A stretch of DNA of 64,000 nt from Hymenobacter psoromatis (GTDB taxonomy: Bacteria; Bacteroidota; Bacteroidia; Cytophagales; Hymenobacteraceae): positions 124,001 through 188,000 of the forward strand of contig CP014769.1 of the NCBI GenBank assembly GCA_001596155.1, read 5' to 3'. Under the pieces are notes generated by a model. It saw nothing but the letters and a program-made list of their open reading frames with translations. It made no database searches and was not told the origin of the DNA. The translations under genes and the position numbers were made by a program. Of the stretch, positions 32,686-41,929 are shown in pieces; position 1 is the stretch's first letter; every line of letters starts with the position of its first letter.

Positions 32686-34197
32686 ATGAATACCCCCTAT
32701 CTTCTAGTTGCCCCCGCCTCCGCCGAAATCATGGCCGATGCCGACATTACCACGGCTATCGAACGGCTCTTCACCACCCAAAGAGGGATGACCGAGCATT
32801 TGCTGGACGTGGCCACGGCCGAGGGCGTGGTGACGCTGACCGGCTTCACTGAAAATCTGCTGGCCCGGCGGCGGGCCGAGGAAATTGCCCTGGCGGTGCG
32901 CGGCGTGCGCGGCGTAACCAGCACGGTGGCCGTGCGCACCGTGGAACTGCCCGACGCCGACTTGCAGCGCGACGTGTGCGAGGCCCTGGCCGATGACCCC
33001 GCCACCACCGACTACCACGTGGCCTGCACCGTGGCCGGGGGGGTGGTTACGCTCACGGGCATGGTGCAGAGCTGGGCCGAGCAGCAACTGGTGCTGCGCG
33101 TGCTGCAAGGCGTGCGGGGCGTAACCACCTTCGTGGCGGAGCGCCTGACTATCCAAGAGGGAGAAATCGCGAATTCGGACGAGGAAATCACCATCCAAAT
33201 CCAGGAGCTGCTCGACTGGGATATTCGAGTGAACAGCGCTCTGGTGGAGGTGCACACCAATGAGCAGGTGGTGTACTTGGCAGGTACGGTGGGCTCGGCC
33301 ACGGAAAAGAACTATATCATCGACATCGCTTACCAGACTGGGGCCACCCGCGTGGATGCCCGTGACTTGTTCGTGGCCTACTGGGCGCTAGGCAGCGAGC
33401 TGCGGCGCAAGAAGTTCGCGCCCCGCACCGACGCCGACGTGGCCAGCGCCGTGCGCGGGGCCCTGCACCGTAACCCGCGCGTATGCGGCTCCGAAACGCT
33501 GGTGCAGGCCCTGGAAGGCACCGTGACGCTGGCCGGCACGGTGCGCAACCTGCGCGCCCGCCAGGAAGCCGAGCGCGATGCCCGTCTTGTAGTGGGCGTG
33601 TCCGATGTGCATAATATATTGAAAATAAGACCTAAGCGCCCGGTGTCCGATGCCGAAATTCGTCAGTCTATCCTGGCCGCGCTGGCCCGCGACCCCTACC
33701 TGGGGTACTTCTATTTTAGGGTGCGCGTAAGCCAGGGCCGGGCCTTCGTACATGGGCAGGTAGACAGTGCGTTTGAGCGCGAGCGGGCGGGAGAGGTGGC
33801 CACCGGGGCCAGCGGCGTGCTGTCCGTGGCCAACCTGGTGCAGCAGCCGGAGACGACCCGCCCTGACGAGTTTCCGGCCAGCCGACCGGGGGCCGCCGAG
33901 CCCCGGCCCACGGGTCCCGACCCCGACCAGGCGCTGGCCAGCCGCATCCGGCAGCGCCATTTCTGGTCGGCCGCCCTGCACGACCAGGGTATCGGGGTGC
34001 GGGTGAGCCACGGCCGCGCCACCCTCATCGGTACCGTGGATACCTGGCCTGAGCGCCACCAGGCTGCTCTCGACGCCTACGAGGCCGGGGCCCGCGACGT
34101 AAACAACCACCTGCGCGTGCTGGTCCCTGCGGAACCTGCCGCCCACGAGCCGCGGGCCGCTAAAACCTTGGAACTCCTCGCCGATGCGCACGGCTAG
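32686..34197 (+). CDS. Multi-BON-domain protein (about six repeats), paralogue 3
   Basis: 503 residues from ATG 32686 (MNTPYLLVAPASAEIMADAD). Repeats marked by GVVTLTGFTEN, GVVTLTGMVQSW, QVVYLAGTVGS, GTVTLAGTVRN, GRAFVHGQVDS and RATLIGTVDTW. It closely resembles the BON proteins at 8503 and 15086 but has a longer Pro-rich linker before the last repeat and a longer C-tail. There is no signal peptide. It lies behind the Csp-like pseudogene, with the tandem-box promoter of 32297 as the likely promoter. Three such paralogues in 26 kb imply repeated duplication and a dosage or partner-specific role. Confidence 0.85.
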   Translation: MNTPYLLVAPASAEIMADADITTAIERLFTTQRGMTEHLLDVATAEGVVTLTGFTENLLARRRAEEIALAVRGVRGVTSTVAVRTVELPDADLQRDVCEALADDPATTDYHVACTVAGGVVTLTGMVQSWAEQQLVLRVLQGVRGVTTFVAERLTIQEGEIANSDEEITIQIQELLDWDIRVNSALVEVHTNEQVVYLAGTVGSATEKNYIIDIAYQTGATRVDARDLFVAYWALGSELRRKKFAPRTDADVASAVRGALHRNPRVCGSETLVQALEGTVTLAGTVRNLRARQEAERDARLVVGVSDVHNILKIRPKRPVSDAEIRQSILAALARDPYLGYFYFRVRVSQGRAFVHGQVDSAFERERAGEVATGASGVLSVANLVQQPETTRPDEFPASRPGAAEPRPTGPDPDQALASRIRQRHFWSAALHDQGIGVRVSHGRATLIGTVDTWPERHQAALDAYEAGARDVNNHLRVLVPAEPAAHEPRAAKTLELLADAHG

Positions 34198-34458
34198 CGG
34201 CCTGGCCTGGCACGGCCGGTTTCGTAGCCGGGCGATGCCCTTCCTGCCCCTAGACCCCGCCAGCCGGCGAATGAAGTAGGACGCCGACGCGACTATGACG
34301 GTAGCGGAGAGCCACGAGTACACCGGGGTTAGTGCGGAGCCCGCCCACCAGGCATCCCACCGCGAGGCAGTGCGCTTACTACAGTAAATCAATAGATTAG
34401 CGCTTGATGAGCCGCCTACTGGTTTTTCCATTTGCCCACCCCCTTTTCCCCTACCACT
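34198..34458. other. Intergenic stretch without recognisable gene
   Basis: No convincing gene. The minus strand of 34260-34390 encodes a short hydrophobic segment (VYSWLSATVIVASASYFIRR) that could be the relic of a membrane protein, but it has no start context and overlaps the BON gene. No tandem-box promoter was found. Confidence 0.4.
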
Positions 34459-35016
34459 ATGCCTTCCCCCCTTTTCGTGCTGACCGATTTTTACACCGTC
34501 ACCAACCGGGCGCTATCCTACGTGGCCGGGCTGGCCCTGGCCGTGTGCGACCAGGCATTTACCCTTACACCCGAAGCCCTGGCCCTGCGCCCGCTCCTGG
34601 CAGCCCTGGATGCTACCGTGGTGCCTACCACCGTAGCCCGGCTCAATGAACCCACCGCCGGCCGACACGGCCTCGCGGCGGCTCAACAGTGCGGCCTGAC
34701 CCCAGCCCTGGCCGGCAGCAGCCTCTACCGGGTGGTGGCGCAGGAGACAGCAGCCGGCCTGCGGCAAGCTGTGGAGGAACTGTTTGAGCAGGCCACGGGC
34801 AACCAGCAGCAAACGGCCCGCAAGAAGAATAGCAAACGCCCCCACACGCCGGCGCAAGACTACCTGGTTCAGCACGTTAGAAAGTGTATTGAAACTACTT
34901 TCAGTCAACTGACCACTCGCTTCCCCAAACAAATTCACGCCGTGACCGCCGCCGGCTTCGCCTTGAAAATTGCTTTATTCGTTTTCGTTCATACTCTTGC
35001 CCAAGCTGGCTGTTAG
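34459..35016 (+). pseudogene. Universal stress protein gene fused to IS982 transposase tail
   Basis: From ATG 34459 the frame encodes a USP N-terminus (SPLFVLTDFYTVTNRALSYV), then jumps to second-domain sequence (LRPLLAALDATVVPTTVARL, GLAAAQQCGLTPALAGSSLY) resembling the USP at 36985, so about 110 residues are deleted. After AAGLRQAVEEL it continues in frame as the C-terminus of an IS982-family transposase (QQQTARKKNSKRP, HVRKCIETTFSQLT, PKQIHAVTAAGFALK). The open frame of 185 residues is thus a chimera of two broken genes. The IS right end (CCGCAACTTGGGT, 35022-35034) follows. Confidence 0.75.
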
Positions 35017-35040
35017 TTATTCCGCAACTTGGGTTAGGTA

Positions 35041-36003
35041 ACCCAAGTTGCGGGGTAGGGTGAGGTCATAAAAAAGTCTGTTCGGCGTGAACAGGCTAGG
35101 TTTGAGGTATTCGACCCCCTCAACTCCAACCGACCATGCGCGAACAGACCGTTGCAATGTACTGCGTACTTGATGATTTAATCCGCTTCTCTCGCCCCGC
35201 CGGCACGCCGCCCCCGGCTTCGGGCCGGCGCTTGACCGATGCCCAGGTGCTGACCACGGCTCTGGTAGCCGCCCGCTTTTTTGGGGGCAACCTGGTGGTC
35301 GCCAAGCATTATATGGAGCAGCATTGGGGACAGAACCGCCTGGACAAGAGCGGCTTTACCCGTCGCCTACACGCCCTCACCGATACGCTCTGCTCGCTGT
35401 TCGCCACCTTTGGCGACATCCTCAAACAGCTGCACACCGAGGCGCGCTACGTGCTGGACTCGTTTCCGGTAGCCGTGTGTCATAAAATGCGCTTCAAGCA
35501 TTTGGGACGCGCATCCCGCGCTGTAAGCTGCTGACAGGCAAGGCTTATCATGGCCGCTGCGCCAGTAAACGCAGCTGGTTCTATGGCCTCAAGGTGCAGG
35601 TGGTGGCCACCAGCAACGGCATCCCTGTCGAGTTCTATATTCATGCTGGAGCCGAGTCGGAGCAAACCGGCCAGCGCGGCTTGCCGCTGGACCTGCCCGC
35701 GGGCAGTGTCCTCTACACCGATGCCGGCTACACGGACTATGCAGCGGAAGACCTGTTCAACGAGGCCAGCGGTAGCCAGCAGCAGACAGCCCGTCGGAAA
35801 AACAGCAAGCGCCCGCATCATCCGGCGCAAACCTTTCTGCTACAGTATTTTCGCAAGGGCATCGAAACCTGCTTTAGGCAGCTCACCGCTCGCTTTCCTA
35901 AGCAGATTCATGCGGTCACGGCCGCCGGTTTTGCCTTAAAAATTACATTATTCATCTTTGCTCACGCCTTGCACCAGGCTGGCCTATAGGCCGCAACTTG
36001 GGT
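35041..36003 (+). mobile_element. IS982-family insertion sequence, full length
   Basis: Left end ACCCAAGTTGCGG (35041-35053) and right end CCGCAACTTGGGT (35991-36003) are perfect 13-bp inverted repeats; length is 963 bp. TAGGTA stands on both sides (35035-35040 and 36004-36009), a likely target duplication. It inserted directly beside the right end of an older IS982 relic (35022-35034) with the same terminus. Confidence 0.8.
35136..35989 (+). pseudogene. IS982-family transposase, frameshifted
   Basis: The first frame (35136-35534) has the N-terminal part (LTDAQVLTTALVAARFFGGN, LHTEARYVLDSFPVAVCHKM) with the first catalytic Asp in LDSFPV. Around 35505 the reading shifts to the frame that continues PRCKLLTGKAYHGRCASKR and then GLKVQVVATSNGIPVEFYIH, SVLYTDAGYTDY (second Asp) and RKGIETCFRQLTARFPKQIH (Glu). 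Because the break falls in the middle of the DDE core and no slippery run is evident, this is probably a disabling mutation. Confidence 0.75.
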
Positions 36004-36030
36004 TAGGTAAGTGAATTAGCAAGATAGTAG

Positions 36031-36570
36031 GTGTTCACCGTGACGGGACCGCTGTTGGCGGGCTGGCCCTGGGCGAACCTGTTCACGCCCGTGCACATCA
36101 TCTTGCTAGAGCTGGTAATGGGGCCGACCTGCTCCATTGCCTTCGAAAACGAGCCCGCCGAGGCCGGCCAGATACACCAGCCGCCCTACCCGCTCGCCAG
36201 CACCTTCCCGGCCGGGGCCGAGTTGGGTCGCAGCATGACGCAGGGCCTGGGCATCGCGGCGGCGGTGCTGGGCGTGTACTACGTGGCCATGCACGCGGGC
36301 CTACCCCTGCCGGTGGGCCGCACGCTGGTGTTTACCACGCTGGTGTTCAGCAATATGGGCCTCACCCTGGTCAACCGCTCGTTTACCCAATCGGTGTGGC
36401 GCACCCTACACGTGCCCAACCGCATCCTCTGGCTGATGCTGGGCCTTACGCTGGTGCTGCTACTGGTTACGCTGGTGGTACCGGCGGCGCAGCGGCTGTT
36501 CGGCTTCGCGCCGGTATCGGCGGGTGCGTTGGGTTGGTGCGCGCTGGCCGCGTTGATGGGAGTAGAGTAG
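36031..36570 (+). pseudogene. P-type cation ATPase, C-terminal membrane fragment
   Basis: About 179 residues matching only the end of P-type ATPases: GWPWANLFTPVHIILLELVM, then GPTCSIAFENEPAEA (the M6-loop region; compare [20 protein letters not shown] in the Ca2+ pump at 29482), followed by four hydrophobic helices. The actuator, phosphorylation and nucleotide domains are absent, and the IS982 copy sits immediately upstream. The gene was evidently cut by that insertion or an associated deletion. Confidence 0.75.
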
Positions 36571-36725
36571 GAAGAAGTGTATGAGGCCGTGCGTCGGAGC
36601 CGCGCTTGAAGTAGGGTCAGGCTGTGCCAGATGTTTCAAGCAGCGGGGGCCGTCCAATAGGTGCTTGGGGCATCAGCGCGAAAATTTCCCTGGGTATCGG
36701 CCACCGGGCGGGGGGTAGGGTAGCC

Positions 36726-36790
36726 TGACAAATGTCATCTGATAAGGAGATTATTATCAGGTAATTGCCAGGATGAGCGCCGCACTTTTA
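36726..36790 (+). promoter_or_regulatory. Tandem CRP/FNR-type box promoter
   Basis: TGACAAATGTCA (36726-36737), AGATTATTATCA (36748-36759), TTG (36765-36767) and CACTTTTA (36783-36790). Box spacing is 22 bp and TTTA starts 61 bp from the first base. It serves the USP pair at 36985 and 37872. Confidence 0.7.
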
Positions 36791-36984
36791 CGGAGCTCCT
36801 ATTTCTTCACTGGGCGGCTCGCTGTTCCTAACTCCTTTTTACGCCTGGTTACGCCCGTTTTTCTGTTTTCGGTAGTGCTGGCCGCGGCGCTGGCTCTAGT
36901 AGGTTGGCACTTGGGGGCTCACTCGTCGCGCGCTGCCTGAAGGTTTTAAGGTCTCAACGTTACTTCACCCGCCGCTTCTGAGTT

Positions 36985-37818
36985 ATGAAACCTTCCTTCG
37001 TTGTCCTCACCGATGCAGCCCCCACCGGTGAACCCTTGCTCGGCTACGCCGCCGCGCTGGCCGCCGCCGTGGGGGCCACCCTGCACCTGGTGCACGTGGC
37101 GTCGATGCCGCCCATTGCCACCATACAATATGGCCTGCCGCTACTCGGTACGAGCTACGTGCCGGCTGTGCGCGACGACCTGCGGCGGGCCGCCGCCCGC
37201 CTGCCCGTGCCCACCACCGTGGACGTGTTGGAAAGCGACTGGCATGACGCCCTGGCCCAGGTGCTGGCCGCTTATCAGCCGGCGCTGGTGCTGGCCGGCC
37301 TCACCGCCACCGATGGCCCGCTGGATGAGCTGCTGAGCAACCGCACCCTGCCGCTGCCGCACCAAACCGGCTACCCCCTGCTGCTGGTGCCTGAGCGCTT
37401 GCCCGCTGCCGCCCAGCGCCCACCGCGCCACCTGCTGCTGGCCGTGGAGGACCAGCCCTTCCAGCTCGCGCCGCCGGTGCGGGCGCTGGCCCCGCTGCTC
37501 GATGCCCTGGCCTGCACCATTACGCCCGTGACCGTGCTACCCCTGCCCCATCCCCTGGCCGCTGGCGGGGTCGGGCTGCTCGCCGCTCAAACCTGCGGCC
37601 TGGCCGCCGCGCTGCCGGGCACCAAGCTGCACCGGGTGGTGGGCGTGCGCCCCGCCACGGGTATCTGGCGGGCGGCCGAGGAGCTAGGGGCCGACCTGAT
37701 AGGACTGCTCGACCAGGGCCACGGCTGGGTGCATAAACTCTTCAGCGGCAGCATCATCGCCGATGTGCTGCGCTACTCCCAGGTGCCCGTGCTCCTGCTG
37801 CCCGTGGCGATGAACTAG
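36985..37818 (+). CDS. Universal stress protein, tandem UspA domains
   Basis: 277 residues. Domain 1 opens with FVVLTDAAPTGEPLLGYAAA and includes LVLAGLTATDGPLDELLSNR in place of an ATP loop. Domain 2 opens with RHLLLAVEDQPFQLAPPVRA and ends SQVPVLLLPVAMN. It is the intact relative of the broken USP at 34459. It is preceded by the tandem-box promoter and a leader of about 190 bp and followed 53 bp later by another USP, probably one transcript. Role by family: stress or dormancy; ligand unknown. Confidence 0.85.
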   Translation: MKPSFVVLTDAAPTGEPLLGYAAALAAAVGATLHLVHVASMPPIATIQYGLPLLGTSYVPAVRDDLRRAAARLPVPTTVDVLESDWHDALAQVLAAYQPALVLAGLTATDGPLDELLSNRTLPLPHQTGYPLLLVPERLPAAAQRPPRHLLLAVEDQPFQLAPPVRALAPLLDALACTITPVTVLPLPHPLAAGGVGLLAAQTCGLAAALPGTKLHRVVGVRPATGIWRAAEELGADLIGLLDQGHGWVHKLFSGSIIADVLRYSQVPVLLLPVAMN

Positions 37819-37871
37819 CGCTTGCTGGCGTCAGGGGCTGGTCAGCTACTTCACATTTTCTCCTCCTTACC

Positions 37872-38792
37872 ATGCCCCTGACGCTCGTTGTTTTTGCCGG
37901 TTTTTACGAGGCGGCCCGCCACGCGGAGCACTACGTCGATACCCTGGGCCAGGCCCTGCCCGGCAGCAAGCTGGTGCTGCTGCACGTCAACCGCGCTTCG
38001 CTCTTCGACCCCTACCTCATAGTGGGCGAGCGCTACCGCCAAGCCGACCTGGCCGTCGAAACCGACACCACGGCCGCCCTGCACCGGCAGGCGGCGGCGT
38101 TGCGCACGCCGGCTACCGTGGTCGTCACCACCGACCTGCTGCCCACCATCGCCCATGACTTGGCCACCCGCTACCAGCCGGCCCTGTTCGTGCTCAGTCA
38201 GCCCGACCCCGACCAACCCGCCGCCAGCGTCGTGGCCGACTGCGCCGAGCTGTTGCGGGCCGGGCAGCACGCGCTGCTGGCAGTGCCCCTCACCGCCTCG
38301 GCCGACCACGCCCCCCGCCGCATCCTGCTGGCCGCCGACCGCGAGGCTTTTGCCCTGGCCCCGGCGGCGCTGGCCCTCCGCGAGCTGCTCGCGCTGCCCG
38401 GCACCGAGCTATTCGTGGCCCACGTTTCGGGCGGGGTCGAGGACGATGCCGGCTGCGCCGCCGCCCTGCGCGCCGTGCAGGATAGCGGCCTGGTAGCGGG
38501 CCTGCCCATTCCAAAGCTAAGAGGTTATAATCAAGATGATTACGCAGAAGGCGTGCTGGATGCCGTGCGCGACACGCAGGCCGACCTGGTGGTGGTATTC
38601 GCCCGCCAGCGCAGCTACCTGGGCGAGCTGTTTCACCACAGCGTGACGGCCCGGCTGCTAGCCGATTGCCCTGTGCCGATACTGGTACTTCCCACTACGG
38701 TGGCCGCCGTACCCACCACTTTGCCGGAGGCTTCGGCTACTGTGGTCCAATCGGCCACTAGGGTGCTTCAGGGCATGAGCCCGGCCTACTAA
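37872..38792 (+). CDS. Universal stress protein, tandem UspA domains, extended C-terminus
   Basis: 306 residues, longer than the other USPs because of a Thr/Ala/Pro-rich tail (AAVPTTLPEASATVVQSATR). Domain 1 opens LTLVVFAGFYEAARHAEHYV; domain 2 opens RRILLAADREAFALAPAALA. The RQRSYLGELFHHSVTARLLA block matches the USP at 3068. It shares the promoter of the upstream USP. It ends in an AT-rich convergent region (38793-38889) with no clear hairpin, where its transcript meets the PAP2 gene. Confidence 0.84.
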   Translation: MPLTLVVFAGFYEAARHAEHYVDTLGQALPGSKLVLLHVNRASLFDPYLIVGERYRQADLAVETDTTAALHRQAAALRTPATVVVTTDLLPTIAHDLATRYQPALFVLSQPDPDQPAASVVADCAELLRAGQHALLAVPLTASADHAPRRILLAADREAFALAPAALALRELLALPGTELFVAHVSGGVEDDAGCAAALRAVQDSGLVAGLPIPKLRGYNQDDYAEGVLDAVRDTQADLVVVFARQRSYLGELFHHSVTARLLADCPVPILVLPTTVAAVPTTLPEASATVVQSATRVLQGMSPAY

Positions 38793-38889
38793 GAGTTAAT
38801 TTAAATAATAAAAATTATACTCTAAATTATTAATTTTCTACTATTTATTAGCGTTTATTAAGCCGTCTTATCGGTTAGCGCCGGGCGGC

Positions 38890-39858
38890 CTACAACGGCC
38901 GGGTTAGGCGCACGCCGCCGTAGGCGTAGCCGTTCATGTTCAGGCCCTGAATGGGGGTCAGGTATAAGTCTTTGCCGTGCAGCTTTTTGTAGAAGTGCAG
39001 CACGGCTACCCCCGCCGTGGCCCCTACCGCGCAGCCGATGAGCGAGTCGGTGAAGTGCTGGGGGGGTAGGGCTGCGCCGTCATACCCGGCGGCCGTGCGG
39101 TGCAGCCGGGGCACCAGCACACCCACCGAGGCCCCCACAACGTAGCCCACCAGGTTATCGGTGAGGAAGTGTTTGCCGGCCTTGATGCGGAAGTAGGCCA
39201 CCACCACCGGCACGGCCGCCGCCGCGCCCCACACGTAGGGTTGCGCCCGAGAGCCGGGGTTGAAGTCGTGAAAAACCTGGGCCGCAAAAAACGTGGCCGT
39301 CGCCGTGTGGGCCACGTGCCCGCCAAAAAACGAGTCGGCCGCCACGGCCCCGCCGCGTTTACTACCCCCCTCAGCCCCGTAGAGGTAGGGCCGGTAGCGG
39401 TACACGGTGCCCACGGTGAGTGTGAAAATGGCGGCCGTGGTGGCCATCGTTTCCAGGTAGAGGCCCGCTACCTGGCCGTAGCGGCCGTGCACCGGCGCGT
39501 CGAAGGCCAGCAGGGCGGGCACCAGCGCCAGCGTGCCGTAACAGAGCGCGTCGCTGGTTGCCTGAGCGCGCGCGCTGTACGTGCCAGCTGAAAACCGGTC
39601 GAGAGCTGGCACATGGGCGCGGTCCAGCGCCGCTAGCTCGGCGGCCGTTGCCACGCGCTTGTGCTGCACCAGGTAGAGGCCCGTGGCGCTCAAGCCCGCC
39701 AGCCCCAGGGTAATTGGCGCGTCCACGGCAAACCGGGTCTGGTAGGGCGATGGTGCCGGCTGAGCCAGGGCCGCCTGTCCGCCACCCAGCCCCAGCACTC
39801 CGACCAGACCGAGCGCTGCCGAATGTTTCCGCAGGAAAGAGGTAATCCAGAAACTCAT
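38890..39858 (-). CDS. PAP2-family phosphatase, exported
   Basis: 322 residues from ATG at 39858, which gives a good signal peptide (LGLVGVLGLGGGQAALAQP); longer upstream starts run into the region shared with the opposite promoter. PAP2 motifs: YRYRPYL (motif 1 Arg-Pro), SFFGGHVAHT (motif 2, usually PSGH, here GGH) and RIKAGKHFLTDNLVGY (motif 3 with catalytic His). The family removes phosphate from lipids such as undecaprenyl pyrophosphate or phosphatidic acid. The specific substrate is unknown. No operon partners. Confidence 0.82.
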   Translation of the reverse strand: MSFWITSFLRKHSAALGLVGVLGLGGGQAALAQPAPSPYQTRFAVDAPITLGLAGLSATGLYLVQHKRVATAAELAALDRAHVPALDRFSAGTYSARAQATSDALCYGTLALVPALLAFDAPVHGRYGQVAGLYLETMATTAAIFTLTVGTVYRYRPYLYGAEGGSKRGGAVAADSFFGGHVAHTATATFFAAQVFHDFNPGSRAQPYVWGAAAAVPVVVAYFRIKAGKHFLTDNLVGYVVGASVGVLVPRLHRTAAGYDGAALPPQHFTDSLIGCAVGATAGVAVLHFYKKLHGKDLYLTPIQGLNMNGYAYGGVRLTRPL

Positions 39859-39926
39859 CTGGGCGCAGGGCCTAATGGGCCGCCTGAAAAGGCCAGCAAG
39901 TACCGCCGTGAAGCTAATGCCTGCCC

Positions 39927-39991
39927 TGCTAAAAATTCTGTTTTTCACTGATTTACGTCAGGCTTCCGGCGGGGCCGCGCCGCTAGCTTTG
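39927..39991 (+). promoter_or_regulatory. CRP/FNR-type box promoter (near box strong, far box degenerate)
   Basis: TGCTAAAAATTC (39927-39938, degenerate) and TGATTTACGTCA (39949-39960) are 22 bp apart. TAGCTTTG (39984-39991) is a perfect TAnnTTTG; TTTG starts 39 bp from the near box as at other sites. It would serve 40048 and the aldehyde dehydrogenase. Confidence 0.55.
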
Positions 39992-40047
39992 AGTTGGTCA
40001 GCAGCGAGAAAATATTCTTCCCACTACCCTGCCCATCCTACTTTGCT

Positions 40048-40362
40048 ATGGAAGCGATAACCACCCTTGCGGCGCTACTGGCCCAACTCAAAAAAGAGGG
40101 CTACACCGAAGATTTCAACCTGCAAGACCGCTACCTGGCTGGCCGGCGCTCGGCCATCTGGTTGTCGCCGCACGAGTTTGCGGTGGACAAGCATTACCGC
40201 TTCGAGGGAACTTCCGACCCCGACGAGGAGGCCGTGTTGTACGCCATCTCATCGCCCACCTTCAACCTGAAAGGCACCCTGGTCAACGGCTACGGCAGCT
40301 ACAGCGCCGCCGCTTCGGACGAGCTGGTGCAGGCTCTGAGGGAAAAAACAGCTGCTTACTAA
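40048..40362 (+). CDS. Small Bacteroidota-specific protein (often mislabelled PRPP synthetase)
   Basis: 104 residues with the conserved pattern of a small family widespread in Bacteroidota: LLAQLKKEGYTEDFNL, then LSPHEFAVDKHYRFEG, SDPDEEAVLYAISS and KGTLVNGYGSYS. Database entries often call it phosphoribosylpyrophosphate synthetase, but the protein is far too short for that enzyme and no PRPP loop is visible. Real function unknown. It lies 43 bp before an aldehyde dehydrogenase, with a CRP/FNR-type box in front. Confidence 0.75.
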   Translation: MEAITTLAALLAQLKKEGYTEDFNLQDRYLAGRRSAIWLSPHEFAVDKHYRFEGTSDPDEEAVLYAISSPTFNLKGTLVNGYGSYSAAASDELVQALREKTAAY

Positions 40363-40404
40363 TCATTCAAGCACCTCATTCTTAGCACTTATCCTACCCC
40401 CCTC

Positions 40405-41787
40405 ATGGCCATCCAAACCATTAATCCCGCCACTAACGAGGTCGTCCAATCGTTCGAGGAAATGACCGACCCGGCTATCGAGGCGGCGGTTGCCCAGGCG
40501 GCCACGGCTTTCGCGGCCTGGAAAACGACCGCCTACCCCCACCGGGCCCGGCTGCTGCGCCAAGTGGCCGCGCGGCTGCGAGCCCAAAAATCGGTCCTAG
40601 CTCGGCTCATTACCCTGGAAATGGGCAAGCTGTTGGCCCAGGCCGAGGGCGAAATTGAGCTGAGCGCCAACATCTTTGATTACTACGCCGAGCACGGAGC
40701 CGCGTTTCTGGCCGACCAGCCCCTGCACCCCGACCACGGCACGGCCCTGGTGCGCCACAGCCCCGTGGGGGTGCTGCTGGGGGTCGAGCCCTGGAATTTC
40801 CCCTTCTACCAGGTGGCCCGCTTTGCCGCGCCCAACCTCATGATTGGCAACGTGGTGCTGGTGAAACACGCCTCCAGCGTGCCGCAGTGCGGCCTGGCTA
40901 TCGAGCGCCTGCTGCGCGAGGCCGGGGCCCCGGCCGGGCTCTATACTAACCTGCTGATTTCGGGCCACCGGGCCGATACGCTGGTGACCGACCTGCGCAT
41001 CAAGGGGGTGTCGCTGACGGGCAGCGAAGCGGCCGGGGCCAGCGTGGCCGCCGCCGCCGGCCAGAGCCTGAAAAAGTCGGTACTGGAGCTGGGCGGCAGC
41101 GATGCCTTTCTTATTCTGGAAGATGCCGACATTGACCGGACCGTGGACTGGGCCGTGGTGGGGCGGATAAACAATAACGGCGAGTGCTGCGTGGCCGCCA
41201 AGCGCTTCATCGCGGTGGAGACGGTGGCCGACGAATTTCTAGCGAAATTCACGGCGAAAATGGCCGCTCTGCGCGTGGGCGACCCCCTGGACCCGGCCAC
41301 CGAGCTGGGCCCCCTCAGCAGCGAGGCCGCCGCGGCCGGGCTGGTGGAGCAAGTGCAGCGGGCCGTGCACGGCGGGGCCACGGTGGTGCTAGGCGGCCAG
41401 CGGGTGGCCCGGCCGGGCGCATTTATGGAGCCGACCATTCTCACGGACCTCACCCCGACCAATCCGGTTTTTTATGAAGAACTGTTTGGGCCGGTGGCGG
41501 CTTTTTTTCGCGTGCCCGATGAGGCCGCCGCCATTGCCCTGGCCAACGACTCGCCATTTGGCCTCGGCGGCTCGGTCTTCACGCGGGATGTGGCGCGTGG
41601 CCAGCGCGTGGCCGACCAGCTCGACACGGGCATGGTCTTCATCAACCACCCCACCTGGACGCAGGCCGACCTGCCCTTCGGCGGCACCAAGCGCTCGGGC
41701 TACGGCCGCGAACTGGCCGGGCTGGGCATCGAGGAGTTCGTCAATAAAAAGCTCATCCGCGTGAGCGCTCTTATCGACCCGTTTTAG
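40405..41787 (+). CDS. NAD(P)-dependent aldehyde dehydrogenase, succinate-semialdehyde type
   Basis: 460 residues. MAIQTINPATNEVVQSFEEM and the short length match the Sad/GabD-like NAD-dependent group. The catalytic Glu is in LELGGSD, and the catalytic Cys in NNNGECCVAAKRF, where the usual GQxC is GECC. VGVLLGVEPWNFPFYQ and FGGTKRSGYGREL are also standard. It probably oxidises succinic semialdehyde or similar aldehydes to acids. It is co-directional with the small protein at 40048 and may share its promoter. Confidence 0.87.
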   Translation: MAIQTINPATNEVVQSFEEMTDPAIEAAVAQAATAFAAWKTTAYPHRARLLRQVAARLRAQKSVLARLITLEMGKLLAQAEGEIELSANIFDYYAEHGAAFLADQPLHPDHGTALVRHSPVGVLLGVEPWNFPFYQVARFAAPNLMIGNVVLVKHASSVPQCGLAIERLLREAGAPAGLYTNLLISGHRADTLVTDLRIKGVSLTGSEAAGASVAAAAGQSLKKSVLELGGSDAFLILEDADIDRTVDWAVVGRINNNGECCVAAKRFIAVETVADEFLAKFTAKMAALRVGDPLDPATELGPLSSEAAAAGLVEQVQRAVHGGATVVLGGQRVARPGAFMEPTILTDLTPTNPVFYEELFGPVAAFFRVPDEAAAIALANDSPFGLGGSVFTRDVARGQRVADQLDTGMVFINHPTWTQADLPFGGTKRSGYGRELAGLGIEEFVNKKLIRVSALIDPF

Positions 41788-41842
41788 CGCTTTTTGGTGG
41801 GGTAGAAGGGTGTTTCGTTGAAGCTTTTTGAAAATTAATACA

Positions 41843-41887
41843 GAACGTCATGCTTCGACAAGCGGACGCTAGATGAGCATGATGTTC
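41843..41887. repeat. REP-like palindrome, shortened copy
   Basis: GAACGTCATGCT (41843-41854) and AGCATGATGTTC (41876-41887), with TCGACAAGCGGACGCTAGATG between. It is the right half of the long palindrome at 53772 with the centre deleted. Confidence 0.65.
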
Positions 41888-41929
41888 AACCGAAGCTTTA
41901 CCAATTTCCAAACAGTTGCGTTTTTTCGT

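Noticed and set aside
33388-34431. 347-codon minus-strand frame overlapping BON paralogue 3
   Set aside because: Mostly antisense of the BON gene; only a short hydrophobic stretch near 34300 might be a relic.
36773-36940. 55-codon frame with one hydrophobic segment in front of the USP gene
   Set aside because: Its ATG overlaps the proposed -7 element of the 36726 promoter, so it would lie at or before the transcript start; more likely untranslated leader.
40048-40362. Phosphoribosylpyrophosphate synthetase annotation
   Set aside because: 104 residues and no PRPP-binding loop; the label is a common database error for this family.
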